Source of the DNA: Alternaria dauci | Lineage: Eukaryota > Ascomycota > Dothideomycetes > Pleosporales > Pleosporaceae | Reading direction: 5' to 3' | Assembly (NCBI RefSeq): GCF_042100115.1 | Contig: NC_091273.1 | Location: 4,278,001 to 4,342,000, forward strand | Length of the DNA stretch: 64,000 bases | Shown: positions 1 through 10,198 of the stretch, in pieces | Layout: each line of letters begins with the position of its first letter | How positions within the stretch are numbered: position 1 is the first letter of the stretch | The notes under the pieces: generated by a model | Databases searched by the model: none | What the model was told of the DNA's origin: nothing | Seen by the model: only the letters and a program-made list of their open reading frames with translations | Made by a program: the position numbers and the translations under genes

Positions 1-451
1 GATTATAGTGGTATGGAGGAGAAAGTCTTAGGACGAAATTCTGAATTCACTCAATGGACGCAACGGTGCATACTCGCCAGCGACGTTTCACTACAGAGTG
101 TGGACTATTCCATTGAATCGCAATCACGGTACACTCTGCCAACAACCTTCGCAACGGATGATCCCTGGAGACTCAGCCATCGAAGCTGGCATCCGTGCTA
201 CCCAAACAACGCTGCGTACTTTTATTAAAGTATGAAGAGGAACGTATATCGGCAGAAGTCATGGCTCACTCTGCGATAACAATAGTACAGTCGGAGTGTG
301 ACATACGTAGAGTATATAACGACTCCTGCACTGCTGCACTGATCCGCGCACGTCAAAGACCACGCTTTCATACTACCGCTCCTGACTTGACTGACAAGAA
401 ACGACCCGACCGTCGTATAGGCAGCCGAAGACACAGCGCCGAGACACCAAT
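1..451. other. intergenic, no gene recognised
   Basis: Short overlapping frames occur on both strands but none has a recognisable domain, signal peptide or consistent splice pattern. The right part is presumably the promoter and 5' leader of the small secreted protein that starts at 452. Confidence 0.5.
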
Positions 452-964
452 ATGAAGTACCAACTTCTCGCAAACTCACTTCTTCTGGGTCTGGCCGTCT
501 CTGCACCCACCGCATCACCACCCAATGCCCTAGACGTATCCGTGATGCAGCCTTGCTCTGACAAACCCCACCCAACTCTAGTAGACCACAACACAGCCGC
601 AGCCGCATGGTGTGCAAAACATGTCCGCGCCAATGCTCCAAACCCGCCTCTGCTTCCCAAACCCGTCATCGACCCCAACAATCCTCCTCTGATGCCGCCT
701 CTCCGCGCTTCATACACGTACTTGGTGCCCAACCCCGATAAGAAGAAGCCTGGATTTGCTCTCCAGCCGACATTCGAAATCGATGGATTTGCGCCCATTA
801 CGCGAGAAAGTTGTCTTTGGGGGTGGGGGGTGGGCCAGAAGCATTTTGAGATTCAGTGGTGGCAAGTGCAGAAAGGGAATATTTGTCATGGACAGGGAGG
901 TACGGTCATGGTTCAGGGTTGGAGTCAGAATATGGGGTGGAATGATTTTCGCATAATTTTCTAA
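452..964 (+). CDS. small secreted protein, candidate effector
   Basis: Single-exon gene of 170 residues. The N-terminus has a typical signal peptide (Lys at position 3, then a Leu/Ala-rich core, probable cleavage near residue 18 after a Val-Ser-Ala stretch). The mature part has four cysteines (about residues 33, 54, 120 and 144), a proline-rich middle (about 65-85) and a tryptophan-rich C-terminal part. That composition fits a small secreted protein with two possible disulfides. I do not recognise a family. The start was chosen because it begins the signal peptide and is preceded by an A-rich context. It could be an apoplastic effector or a cell-surface protein; function is unknown. Confidence 0.7.
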   Translation: MKYQLLANSLLLGLAVSAPTASPPNALDVSVMQPCSDKPHPTLVDHNTAAAAWCAKHVRANAPNPPLLPKPVIDPNNPPLMPPLRASYTYLVPNPDKKKPGFALQPTFEIDGFAPITRESCLWGWGVGQKHFEIQWWQVQKGNICHGQGGTVMVQGWSQNMGWNDFRIIF

Positions 965-1484
965 ATCAATGTAAGCACAGTCACTGCAGTGTATGTATGT
1001 TGAGTATTACCGCCTCTGTTCTGTAGCGTCGACATCACGAGATGGCTCGAGATAATTGCTGGGAGTGATCTAGTGGCTTCGAATGTACTGGGGTATGCAT
1101 CGCGACAACTGTATACGCGTCCACATGAATAATGGTGTCAAGAGCATCAAGACTGAAAAAGAACATTGTGTGGAACAAGGGCGCGAAGTCTCTGGGCTTA
1201 GCTCAGTATATACGACTGGGACTCTTAAGTCTGAAAGACAGTGAATACTGCTGTATACACGTGGCTGACCCCAAAAGTGCGATTACACGAGGAAAGTGAT
1301 GTCTTTGGTGAGGTTGGTAAGCATCCGGCTATTCCTGCCCATCCGCGGGGCCCCGCTTTCAGTACAGTTGTCTACATCATCACATCGGACCTCCGCATGT
1401 GATCATCATACATTTCCTACCACTTTCCTAGATAGAATCGTCTCAACTTGGTCCCGAATTCATAACAAACCAAAAGCATTGGAA
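965..1484. other. intergenic, no gene recognised
   Basis: Non-coding stretch between two same-strand genes. It should hold the 3' end of the secreted protein gene and the promoter of the DUF427 gene. No strong motif or repeat seen. Confidence 0.5.
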
Positions 1485-2355
1485 ATGGCGAGTACCAGCG
1501 AGTTGCGTCTTCACCTGCCCCTCCATTTCATATAGAAACCATCAACTGACGAAAGCAGTCTCGTGAGACTAGCACAGAAGCTTGTTCGGGACGGACCCTG
1601 CAGGATAGAACACACAGCACGTCGCGTGCGAGGCCTCTTCAACGGAAAATATGCGTTCGATACACTCAATGCGCATCATGTGTGGGAGCTGGAACTGCGC
1701 TTGCCACAGTACTTGCTGACAGACTCCCCAAAGGACTGCCTCACGATCCTGACCATGTTCCAGATTCTACGTACCGATATCAAGCTTCACTCCCCACGCT
1801 CAGCTATTGCGTGGCTCTGTCGTCCCCGGAACAAACGAAGGCGCAGACCTTGGGGTTCTGACAGTCGGCAATCGCAACAGCAACCGGGTTCTGATTTTCA
1901 ACACCGGCAAACTGAAGGACCTTGTGAAAGTTGACTTCGGAGCCATGGACAAATGGTTTGAAGAAGACATGCAGATATATGGCCATCTCAAAGATCCCTA
2001 CAAGCGCATCGACATCCTGCCTTCTTCTCGTACTGTCAAAGTAGTCGTCGATGGTGTGACGCTTGCGGAAAGTTCGAATCCTTTGTTCCTTTTGGAGACT
2101 ACGTCAAGGACGAGGCATTATCTGCCGCCTACGAGCGTAAATTGGGAGTACCTCACACCTAGCAATACGGCAACATTCTGTCCGTACAAGGGACGCGCGG
2201 AGTACTACAACGTCAACGTTGGTGAAAAGCTGTACATAGATCTGGTATGGTACTATCGATACCCGACCTCTGAGAGTGCCCCCATTGCCGGACACCTGTG
2301 CTTTTACAACGAGCTGGTGGATGTTTATGTTGATGGCGTGAAGGAGACGTCGTAG
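1485..2355 (+). CDS. DUF427 family protein, two tandem domains
   Basis: Three exons (1485-1501, 1559-1708, 1764-2355) give 252 residues. The first exon encodes only MASTS plus part of an Asp codon; joining it gives MASTSDLVRLAQKL, the usual start of fungal DUF427 proteins. The first DUF427 repeat is seen around ARRVRGLFNGKYAFDT (about residues 27-42) followed by VWE and LPQFYVP. The second starts near KRIDILPSSRTVKVVVDG and contains YYLPP-like and DLVWYY segments plus AGHLCFYNE. Both introns end in CAG with CTGAC branch-like sites 5-11 nt upstream. The family is a small beta-rich domain of unknown biochemical role. Intron 1 has a slightly weak donor (GTTGCG), the least certain part of the model. 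Confidence 0.8.
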
Positions 2356-4583
2356 TAGTGGCTCTGCACTGGCATTTAAGATATAGAACGTAGATGCACA
2401 ATTCGACTTGAACCAGCTTTGAACCTTATGGCTTGAGTATCGTAAGACACTGATGAAGTCGTGTACAGCTTTGTGTCATGCATGAGATCTCTAGACCAGG
2501 CGGTTACACGCTTTAGCGCCCTTTACCGTTGTCGGTGCGGGGCAGCTATATGCCGTGATGCTGTATACAGTGTACTGTTAGCTCGGTCCGCTACCGACTT
2601 AGCCTAGCTCTGGAGATCAAAGATCATCAATTCTTTTCCTGCTCGGCCAACCGTTCGAAAATTTGAGTGAAGCATGTAAGACTATTGAGGCGCGTAAGGT
2701 GTAGAAACAATGGCCGAATGAACAGTGGCAGTTCTCCGATGAGCTGCACTGGCGACGCTGATGGCCATTGAGCCTTCGAAAATTCAGATCAGTAAGTTGA
2801 GGAGGGAGAATAGCTTCCGAACAAGCCATCGTCATCGATACACAAGTCTGTGTTGCTAGTAAAGCAGTGACCTGGTGTACCGTGGAAGAGACATCGAGAC
2901 GAAGATTCGGGATGGTTTGGGCTCGCAGGATGCACCGATCTCAGAAGCGCGCAATAGACTCTCCGCCAGAAAAGCAAGCACTAGTCAGGTAGAGCCAAGA
3001 CGCCCCGTAGCGCGATCCCGATATCTCGCTCGTCGTCACGGAATGCTAACTACTTCGAGGTGTGTCTGGTAAACACGAAACAATCCGTGGCGGCCTGAAG
3101 GCGCGCCATCTTGGCAGGGGAACCGAGGGGGAGATTGCATCCTACAACGCCACGGGGTCATCAGCATCAGCACTGGAATCCATCGGCAGCGGCCTGTAAC
3201 AGACTTTTTATGTTGACATGTAATGCGCATGCAGTGTTGCGACAACGTGAATTTGCTCGATGACGATGGCTCGATGACGATGGCTCGGCTTCCAAGGTTG
3301 GCCTACCTAGGTAGGCCGTCAAGCCCCACCAAGCCCGCGCATGAATGGATCCGACTCGCAGTGAGCCGCATGAATCCCATCCTACCACCATCACAACAGG
3401 AAAAAACTGTGCGCCGTCCCACTTCGTACCGTATATGCAGCAGCCTCAGGCCATGTGCTCTCAAGTCATGCGATTCCAACTGCTGCATTCAACGCCAACG
3501 GGCACCCAAAAAAACGAACCATATTTTACAACGAACGGCAGCATTGACGGCGTTAGATGCGTCAGCTGCGTCATGGTCTAGAACTGCGCAGGTATTTCTT
3601 CATCTACAGCAGAGTTTGTTTCTTCTTCTTTGCTATAGAATGCGCCGGGGGGCCCAAGCCCGCATTTCTACTCCGGGCCACGGCAGTGGCAAAGCTGGCG
3701 TGCGTTGGGACCTGTTCCTTTTTCCTCTGGGGCGCTCGCCAACTCTCGGTTCCTGCAGCCACCAGCAAACTCTCCTCATCAGACCCCGCTGTTGAAGTTT
3801 GCACGGCACGCTCGGCATAGCCAATGGCCAAGTACGCCTTCGCACTCTTCGCGAGGCCAAGTATTGACGCTCGTATCTTGAGGATGCCTATCTGCAAGCT
3901 GAACCAAAGGCGTTGACTGGAATTACAGTGCACTTGGGCGTCTCAGCCGAGCTCCGAGTAGGTCCAGTGGGTTGGAACATCACGAAATCATGCCGACATG
4001 CCCCATCATCTATCGACATCATAACGGCAGTCATCAAGTCAGAGATCACTGATCGCAGAAACGAAAGTTGCACGTTGGCGGACGGTAATAAACTCGAAAG
4101 TATATCCACTGATGCAACTTAGCTTGAGTAGCTTGTGGGAAACGTACCATGCGGATGCTGTGCTCCGCAAACGCCCAGAAAACGATGCATCGCGCTCAGG
4201 GGTCGCCTTGCCCTAGCCGCTCTTTGAGCCGAACAGTAAGCAGGCCTATTCCTTATACAGTTCAAGCGCTACGGTGATTTGCCATTGCCCAGAGTCTGGC
4301 AGACCGAAATAGACCGTGGGGCTTCCCAGGCGACAGGGCTGTCGTGCGAAGGCGTGCACGCCGAGGCCGCTAAACTAAAATCGCCCGTGTCATGTCTGGC
4401 GCCGCCGCGTCGGAGCGGAGGATATATCTAGGGAGGACCTCTGCACACGGAAGATCCCCACGAGTTATCGACTTATCACTCATCGCCCAATCGTCAACCC
4501 GTGGGTGTCGAGACTCATCAGTTTTGGAAGTCGTAGACTTCTGTACATTCGCTTTTGCACCACACTCGCTTTACTACGTTAAC
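2356..4583. other. long intergenic stretch, no gene recognised
   Basis: About 2.2 kb without a supportable gene. The longest frame (3223-3795, plus) has a composition unlike a folded protein and no domain. A short direct repeat (CGATGACGATGGCT twice) lies near 3258-3286. The right end is the promoter of the deacetylase gene and contains a TATATCTA-like motif near 4423. Confidence 0.5.
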
Positions 4584-6976
4584 ATGCGTGTTACTACTCT
4601 AATAGGCCTCGTGGCCGGACTCGCCAGCCAGACTGTCAACGCAGCTTGCAGCGCACCGCTCAAGATTGATGACTTTTCCAAGCGGGCTTCCAGCTTGAAC
4701 AGCTTGGGCTCGTGGACCAGCGGTAGGGCTTGTGTGTGCCACTTACAAGTATATGGCTGATCAACGCAGATGATGGAACCATGTCCTCCATCTCCGCCAG
4801 CGGCGGTGTGCTTTCCATCAAGCCCAAGGCGGGATCCTACTTCTACGAGACTTTCCCTTGCCAGGCGGCCAGCTCCAACGGATACAACTCGATCACCTTC
4901 CAGATCAATGGAACTGCCGGTGGCTCTGCGACTCTCGAGATCCAGACCAAGGAAAGCTGCTCGGCTCCCGCGTACACTTCCAAGTACGTTTCAATCGCCG
5001 GAATAACTGGCAAGACCCAGACCATCACCATTCCTTTCTCCCAGTTCTCTGGTGCCAACGCCAATGCCATTACTGGTTTTGTGTGGGCTGGATTCTCCTC
5101 CACCGACACATGGCAGCTGAGCAACATTGCCTTTGGCTGTGGTAGCAGCTCAGGTGGCAGTACCTCGACCTCCGCCACCCGGGTGTCCTCTGCCTCTGCC
5201 TCTGCCACCAGGGTATCCACTACCTCCTCGGTCCGCAGCACCATTTCAACCGTCGCGACTCCCACAGCTTCCGCTGCTCCCGGAACTTGCTCTCCTTTGT
5301 TGATTGACGACTGGATTTCCCAATCACGTTTGACTTTCTTGTTCTACAACGCCATGGGCTCTCCTACCTCCGATGATGCTACCATGAAGTCCATCACTGT
5401 TGGAAAGCCTGCTTCAAACCGTGTAGAGTTTGTCCCCGGCGACAACTCGTACTTTTACAGCCAGTTCCCTTGCGTCGACGCGACGAAGAACAAGTACACC
5501 GGTATCTCCCTTCGCATCAAGGCTCCTGCGGGCGCTTCTCTAGCCGTTCAGCTCGACTCCTCGGACAATTGCGATCCTACTGCCGCCAAGTCTACCTACG
5601 CATCTTCCGCTGACCTTGGCTGGTCTTTCGATGGCACCGAGAAGCTGTACACCATTCCCTTCAGCAAGTTCGCTGGCCTTAACAACGCGAAGCTTACCAC
5701 TATCCTCTTCTCCGGTTTCACTGGTACCACTTCCTTCGGCCCCATGGCCTTTTACTGTGGCAACTCTGGAGAATACGTCGTTCCTCCTACTTCCACTAGC
5801 CCCGGCGCTTCTGCCACCGTACCTGCGCCCAGCAACCCATCGGCCTCCGGTCTTGTTATTGACAAGTTCGCCAACGCCAACACCAACGCTATGGGTAACT
5901 GGCACGGTGGTGACGAGGGCATGACTCTCAACTACGCCGGCGGCAAGCTCACCATCACCTCTCCTGATGCAGACTACTCCTTCTACACCCAGGTGTCTGG
6001 TGGATGTGCCGACTTCACCAAGTACAAGGGATCTTACCTCCACATCGCCTACACTGGTACCACTGCTTTCACTGTCGCTTTCCAGCAACACAACAGCCAA
6101 TGCAAGACTGAGATTGCTCCCTACCCTGAGACCTGGGATTCCGCCGAGGCCAGCCGCTACGCCAGCAACGGACACATCTACATTCCGATCAACCACTTCA
6201 AGATCGATCTCACTCGCGTCGTCGGTTTCGCGCTCAAGGGTTTCCACACCACCGAGTCTGTCACTCTTTCTGTCATTGAGATTGTCTCCTCAGTCCCCGC
6301 CGGCACCAAAATCCCCGCGAAGGATGAGACTGGTAACCTTGTATTTGCCTGCAAGCGCCCCAACTCCTTTGCCTTCGCCATCGACGACGGTCAGCCCGAC
6401 CTTGCCCAGGAGGTTCTCAAGATCATCCGCGAGGAAAACGTCAAGGTCACCTTCTTCACCGTCGGTGCTCCTCTTCTCGATGCCTCGACCAACTTGACCA
6501 ACGTCTACAAGGAGATGATGGCCGCCGGCCACCAGCTCGCTCTCCACTCCTTCACTCACCCCAAGATGGAAGGTCTTCCCGACTACGCAGCCATTGACTG
6601 GGAGTACAACGAGGACGTCAAGGCCATGAAGTCTCAGTTCAACGGCTACACTTCCACCTACTTCCGTCCTCCCTTTGGTAACGAGGGTGCCCGTATGCGT
6701 TCGCGTCTCACAAAGGCTGTCGGCAACACCGCCAGCATTGTCAACTGGAGCGTCGACGTAGAGGACTGGTTGTGGGCTGAGACCGACACCCCTGAGCAGC
6801 AGAAGGTCGCTTTCCAGCGTGACGTTGACAAGGGTGGTAACCTCGTGGTTCTCCACTACCTCTACCCCAGCACTGTCAGCTACCTGAGGGAGTTCATCCA
6901 GATTGCAAAGGCCACCGGCAAGCAGCTTATGCGTGTTGACCAGTGCATGATGGACCCCAACGCTCCTCCTCTATAG
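4584..6976 (+). CDS. secreted polysaccharide (chitin) deacetylase, CE4
   Basis: Two exons (4584-4722, 4770-6976) encode 781 residues with a signal peptide (cleavage near Ala20-Ala21). Three related beta-sandwich-like modules follow (about 21-168, 217-365 and 406-550). The first two begin with a CS-P-L-IDD pattern and share a YFY..FPC stretch; the third begins LVIDKF and keeps a weaker SFYTQ. Ser/Thr/Pro-rich linkers separate them. The C-terminal NodB domain (about 575-775) shows the five CE4 motifs: IDDG (D585, D586), HSFTH (H639, H643), RPPFG, DVEDW and VVLHY. CE4 enzymes remove N-acetyl groups from chitin or related polymers with a divalent metal. Codon use is strongly biased, suggesting high expression. 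Probably acts on the fungus's own wall or extracellular chitin; substrate is inferred from family only. The N-terminal modules may be carbohydrate-binding. Confidence 0.88.
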
Positions 6977-7478
6977 ATAGACAGTATTAGGTGATCGTTG
7001 AAGTGGTTTTGATGTGTTTATAGGGGATGATACCCGGAGATGAGAGCGTTGTTGCATGCGGAGTAGTGACACGTTTAGCACAGCTTGTTAATCGTAATTA
7101 CATTGTTGAAAATGACCTTGCCTCCTGACTGCCATTATCTTCTTAATTCCTTGTTTCAATACTACACGGAACTAGACATGTACCGGAGTTCGAAATAAAT
7201 TCAGAGCGCTCGGATCACAGGCCCAAGCTCAATGAAGTGGTGACGTCATCTGCTGACCATGATCGGCTAGTGGTATAGCCGTGTGCGCACTCTGATCGAT
7301 GCCGACGCTTGAACTTTCAGCACGTCTCAGTGCAACTCTATCGTGATTTCCTTTTTCTGTCTTCGTGCTGGTGTCTTTCTTCCGTGACGCTTCGATTCCT
7401 CAATCACCTCGTCCCGTCTGCTTTCCTAGATGACCCGCTCAGCCGTCCAGAAACCCCACTGTGTTCACATTTTGCACC
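6977..7478. other. intergenic, convergent gene ends
   Basis: Lies between the ends of two convergent genes; presumably two 3' UTRs. No coding signal or repeat seen. Confidence 0.5.
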
Positions 7479-7757
7479 CTACTGTTTGGCTGTTTTCGAA
7501 ATCGCCTCATTTTTCTTACGCTGACGATCGTCCTCTGCCTCTCTGGCCTCTTTCTGGATGATATCGATATCCTCAGGGTGCCTCTGAATTTGCGCCTTGA
7601 TGATGCCAATCTGGGAGCTGATAGTCATGGCTTGGGTCTCGTGAAGGCAGGTGATAGACTGGAGCGCCTTCGCTGTGCGCGCGTGCGCGGCTTTCTCCTG
7701 CGCGAGTTCTGCTTCAAGGCGAGCGACTGGATTGTCCGTGTTGTTGGGGAGAGACAT
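7479..7757 (-). CDS. small coiled-coil protein, unknown
   Basis: Single-exon frame of 92 residues that starts in a good context (CTTCACGATTCACCATG) after a leader rich in CTAACACCAAAACTAAG, typical of fungal 5' UTRs. The protein is highly charged and predicted by eye to be almost all helix with a heptad-like pattern (residues 10-85), ending in a Lys-rich tail. No known domain was recognised. A separate short minus-strand frame of 58 codons ending in TGA at 7805-7807 (start 7981) lies upstream and could be an upstream ORF. Existence rests on start context and composition only. Confidence 0.45.
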   Translation of the reverse strand: MSLPNNTDNPVARLEAELAQEKAAHARTAKALQSITCLHETQAMTISSQIGIIKAQIQRHPEDIDIIQKEAREAEDDRQRKKNEAISKTAKQ

Positions 7758-8569
7758 GGTGAATCGTGAAGCTTAGTTTTGGTGTTAGCGATGCTTTTCA
7801 AGTTGAGTGGCGAATGGAAAAGATACATAGAGCTTTGGGCGTTGACTGAGATGTGGCAGCCGACTTGTTGCTGGCAAGAGCGGTCACGGTGACGTTAGTA
7901 GCCGAGGCCAACAATGAGATGGTGGAGAACAGCAAGAGAAGCGGTGCAGATTGTGAAGGTGGTGGACCAGACATGAGTTATTGGTTTGTCTTATCAGACG
8001 CAGTTGCTTGTTTGTTTGCCTGCAGGCGCGACTTGGGCGCGAGAGTGAAGGAGCATTTGGAAGGGGCGGGCGTGCATCATCCCAGCTACATCTCTCGGCA
8101 TCCACCACTGTTCACGCAACTTTGCAAGACTTTCCCTACATTCTTCACCAGGTACGCTGTCAGATATTATGATCACCTTCACCCTGGCACATCTGCCCTC
8201 CAGCACTTTCCACGCATACGACTTATCTAAAGAAAGTGCCGTACAGGATATGTTCAGTTCGCTACTACAATGCGAACGAGCCTTGAACGACGCGCAAATT
8301 CCCCCAGCTATGCAGCTCATGGTGCCGTCCATACACCACATCTACCTTGGCTGGCATTCGTCAAGATAAATACGTATCCGGTTGATGGAATCCCATGGTC
8401 ACACATGGTTAAGCGACCAGAACATGAATTGTCTTCCTGTTTCAAACTGGTCATGTCTGGTATCACGTTATGTTTGCTGGCAGACAAAGAAGTTTGTTCG
8501 TTAGCGAGGTATAGAACTCATATATAGATATTCTCCGGTACATTGCACATGCAAGGTCAACTCCTTGCA
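7758..8569. other. divergent intergenic region
   Basis: Region between the starts of a minus-strand coiled-coil gene and a plus-strand nuclease-like gene, so it should carry both promoters. Apart from a TATA-like motif at 8518-8530 and the small upstream frame on the minus strand, nothing was recognised. Confidence 0.5.
8518..8530 (+). promoter_or_regulatory. TATA-like box
   Basis: CTCATATATAGAT lies about 40-50 bases upstream of the ATG at 8570 and only about 20 bases upstream of an in-frame ATG at 8549. With a start site about 30 bases downstream of the TATA, the later ATG is the more likely translation start. Confidence 0.4.
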
Positions 8570-9954
8570 ATGCCTCTCAAGATGCACCCTGTTTCTCTAC
8601 TCGCAAAGAAATGGATCGGATCAGGTATCGCCACAATGAATCGTCCAGCTGCCTCAACTAGAGCATCACTAAAGGTGCCCATTAGCTCGTAAGTTGCCAT
8701 CATTATTGGCCAGACCATTTATGCCTGATCTTAAGCGTATTGAGGCTAACAGCAATCATTGCTAGTCCATTCAAGAAACATTTCGCAGCAAGGGCAGTTC
8801 ATACTGGAATTCCCAAGATTACAAAGAACAGTATTCAACAGTTGCACGCGATTTTCAACCCTGACAACCCGTATGCTGCGAAATCGAGTCTGTCTGACGT
8901 CGTCCTCGTTGCCATCGATTTTGAGAACACACAAGTTATGAAGGGCGCACGCAAGGTCGAATCAAACTGTCAAGCAGGTATCGCCATTCTTGATACAAGA
9001 AATATCAAGCAACGGCCGATTGACAAGCTGTTGAGAACCTACATGTTCGTTACAGGCACGCAAGACTACGTTACAAAAGCTTCGGATAGATACTTTTTTG
9101 GGAAGATTGGCAGCGCTTCGCCGTCAAAGCTAGTCAACTGCATTCGATCTCTTATCCCTCCGAATCGAAAGATAGCCTTCGTCGGCCATGGGGTAATGAA
9201 CGACCTTCGCGTCTTGCAAGCACTAGGCTTCCAGTTCTCCGACAACTATGTAGCGGTCATAGACACTCTCAATGTTGCTAACGAGGTGTTTGACTGCTGG
9301 GCAGGGTCCTTGCGTACGCTATTGAGGAAACTGGATTGTCCACATAGCAGCCTCCACTGCGCTGGTAATGACGCAAATTTCACCTTGAAAGCTTTACTGC
9401 TCCTGGCTGCGAAGGAGCTTGAGAAACATAACGGCGATAAGAGCATGATACACATCTTGCGGCGGCTTGGGCAAAGAGACCTACCGTGTCGGTTACGTTC
9501 GCAAATGGAAACAAAAATAAAACGTGATGGAAGCAGGAGCGGGACAAGCTCCAATACTATGCCTCCCGCGAGTACCGAGGCGACGCCTCTCACGAGCACT
9601 GATACTACGCCTCTCCGTCACGACGATACCAGGCTTCTCACAAGCGCTGATACTAGGCCTCCTACAAGCGCCGACACTACGCCTCTCATGAGCGCCGATA
9701 CTATGCCTCTCACGAGCGATGATACTACGCCTCTCAGTCACAACAATACTCCGCCTCTCACGAGCGCCGACACTAGACCTCCTACAAGCGCCGATGCTAT
9801 GCCTCCAAGTAGTTCCTCCAGAACACGAAGCGGAATGGAGGGCAAAGCAGAAGAAAGGACAATATCGAAACTAGGGAAAAGACCTGAGTTGATGGTCATA
9901 GCTGTGCTTATAAGTTCCTTCTCTCTAGGGTATTGTCTGGGTGATCGGCTCTAG
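8570..9954 (+). CDS. Gfd2/YDR514C-like DEDD nuclease-fold protein
   Basis: Two exons (8570-8688, 8766-9954) joined by a GTAAGT...CTAAC...TAG intron give 435 residues. The core (about 80-260) has an RNase H/DEDD-exonuclease-like pattern: VLVAIDFENT (acidic motif 1), KIAFVGHGVMNDL (motif 2 with conserved Asp) and HCAGNDANFTLKAL (His and Asp motif 3). These match the Gfd2/YDR514C-like C-terminal domain common in fungi. A region of about ten 8-residue repeats rich in Thr/Pro/Ser/Asp follows, then a Lys/Arg stretch and a hydrophobic C-terminal segment (about 413-430) that could be a tail anchor. An in-frame ATG at 8549 is an alternative start. Enzymatic activity is inferred from conserved acidic residues only. 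Confidence 0.75.
9553..9810 (+). repeat. in-frame 24-bp minisatellite
   Basis: About 10.75 copies of a degenerate 24-bp unit, roughly GAT ACT ACG CCT CTC ACG AGC GCC, all kept in frame and encoding 8-residue repeats of the type DTTPLTSA. Units differ mainly at third positions and at residues 3, 6 and 7. The coding phase is maintained throughout, so copy-number change would not disrupt the host gene. Confidence 0.9.
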
Positions 9955-10198
9955 AAGCCTATTTGGATGACAACTACACCCAAGGAAGGAAGTGAATATG
10001 TGTAGGAACGTCCAGACTAACGATCTTATAGTGTAGGCCAGCAATGGATAAAGAAATCTAGGAGAAGTCGACAGCGGTACAGACTTGGAAGTTATTGAGC
10101 TACGTACATAATGTGTAAGCTAAAGGTATCCAACCTTTCCATAGAGAAAACAGTCTGATGGTAAAGTAAAACATCAACAACACTGATCGCCAGTGACT

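Noticed and set aside
3223..3795. 190-codon plus-strand frame
   Set aside because: No domain, irregular composition, no supporting splice or start context.
5540..6247. 235-codon minus-strand frame and other frames opposite the deacetylase
   Set aside because: Shadow of the strongly codon-biased deacetylase gene; Val/Gly-rich composition and no domain.
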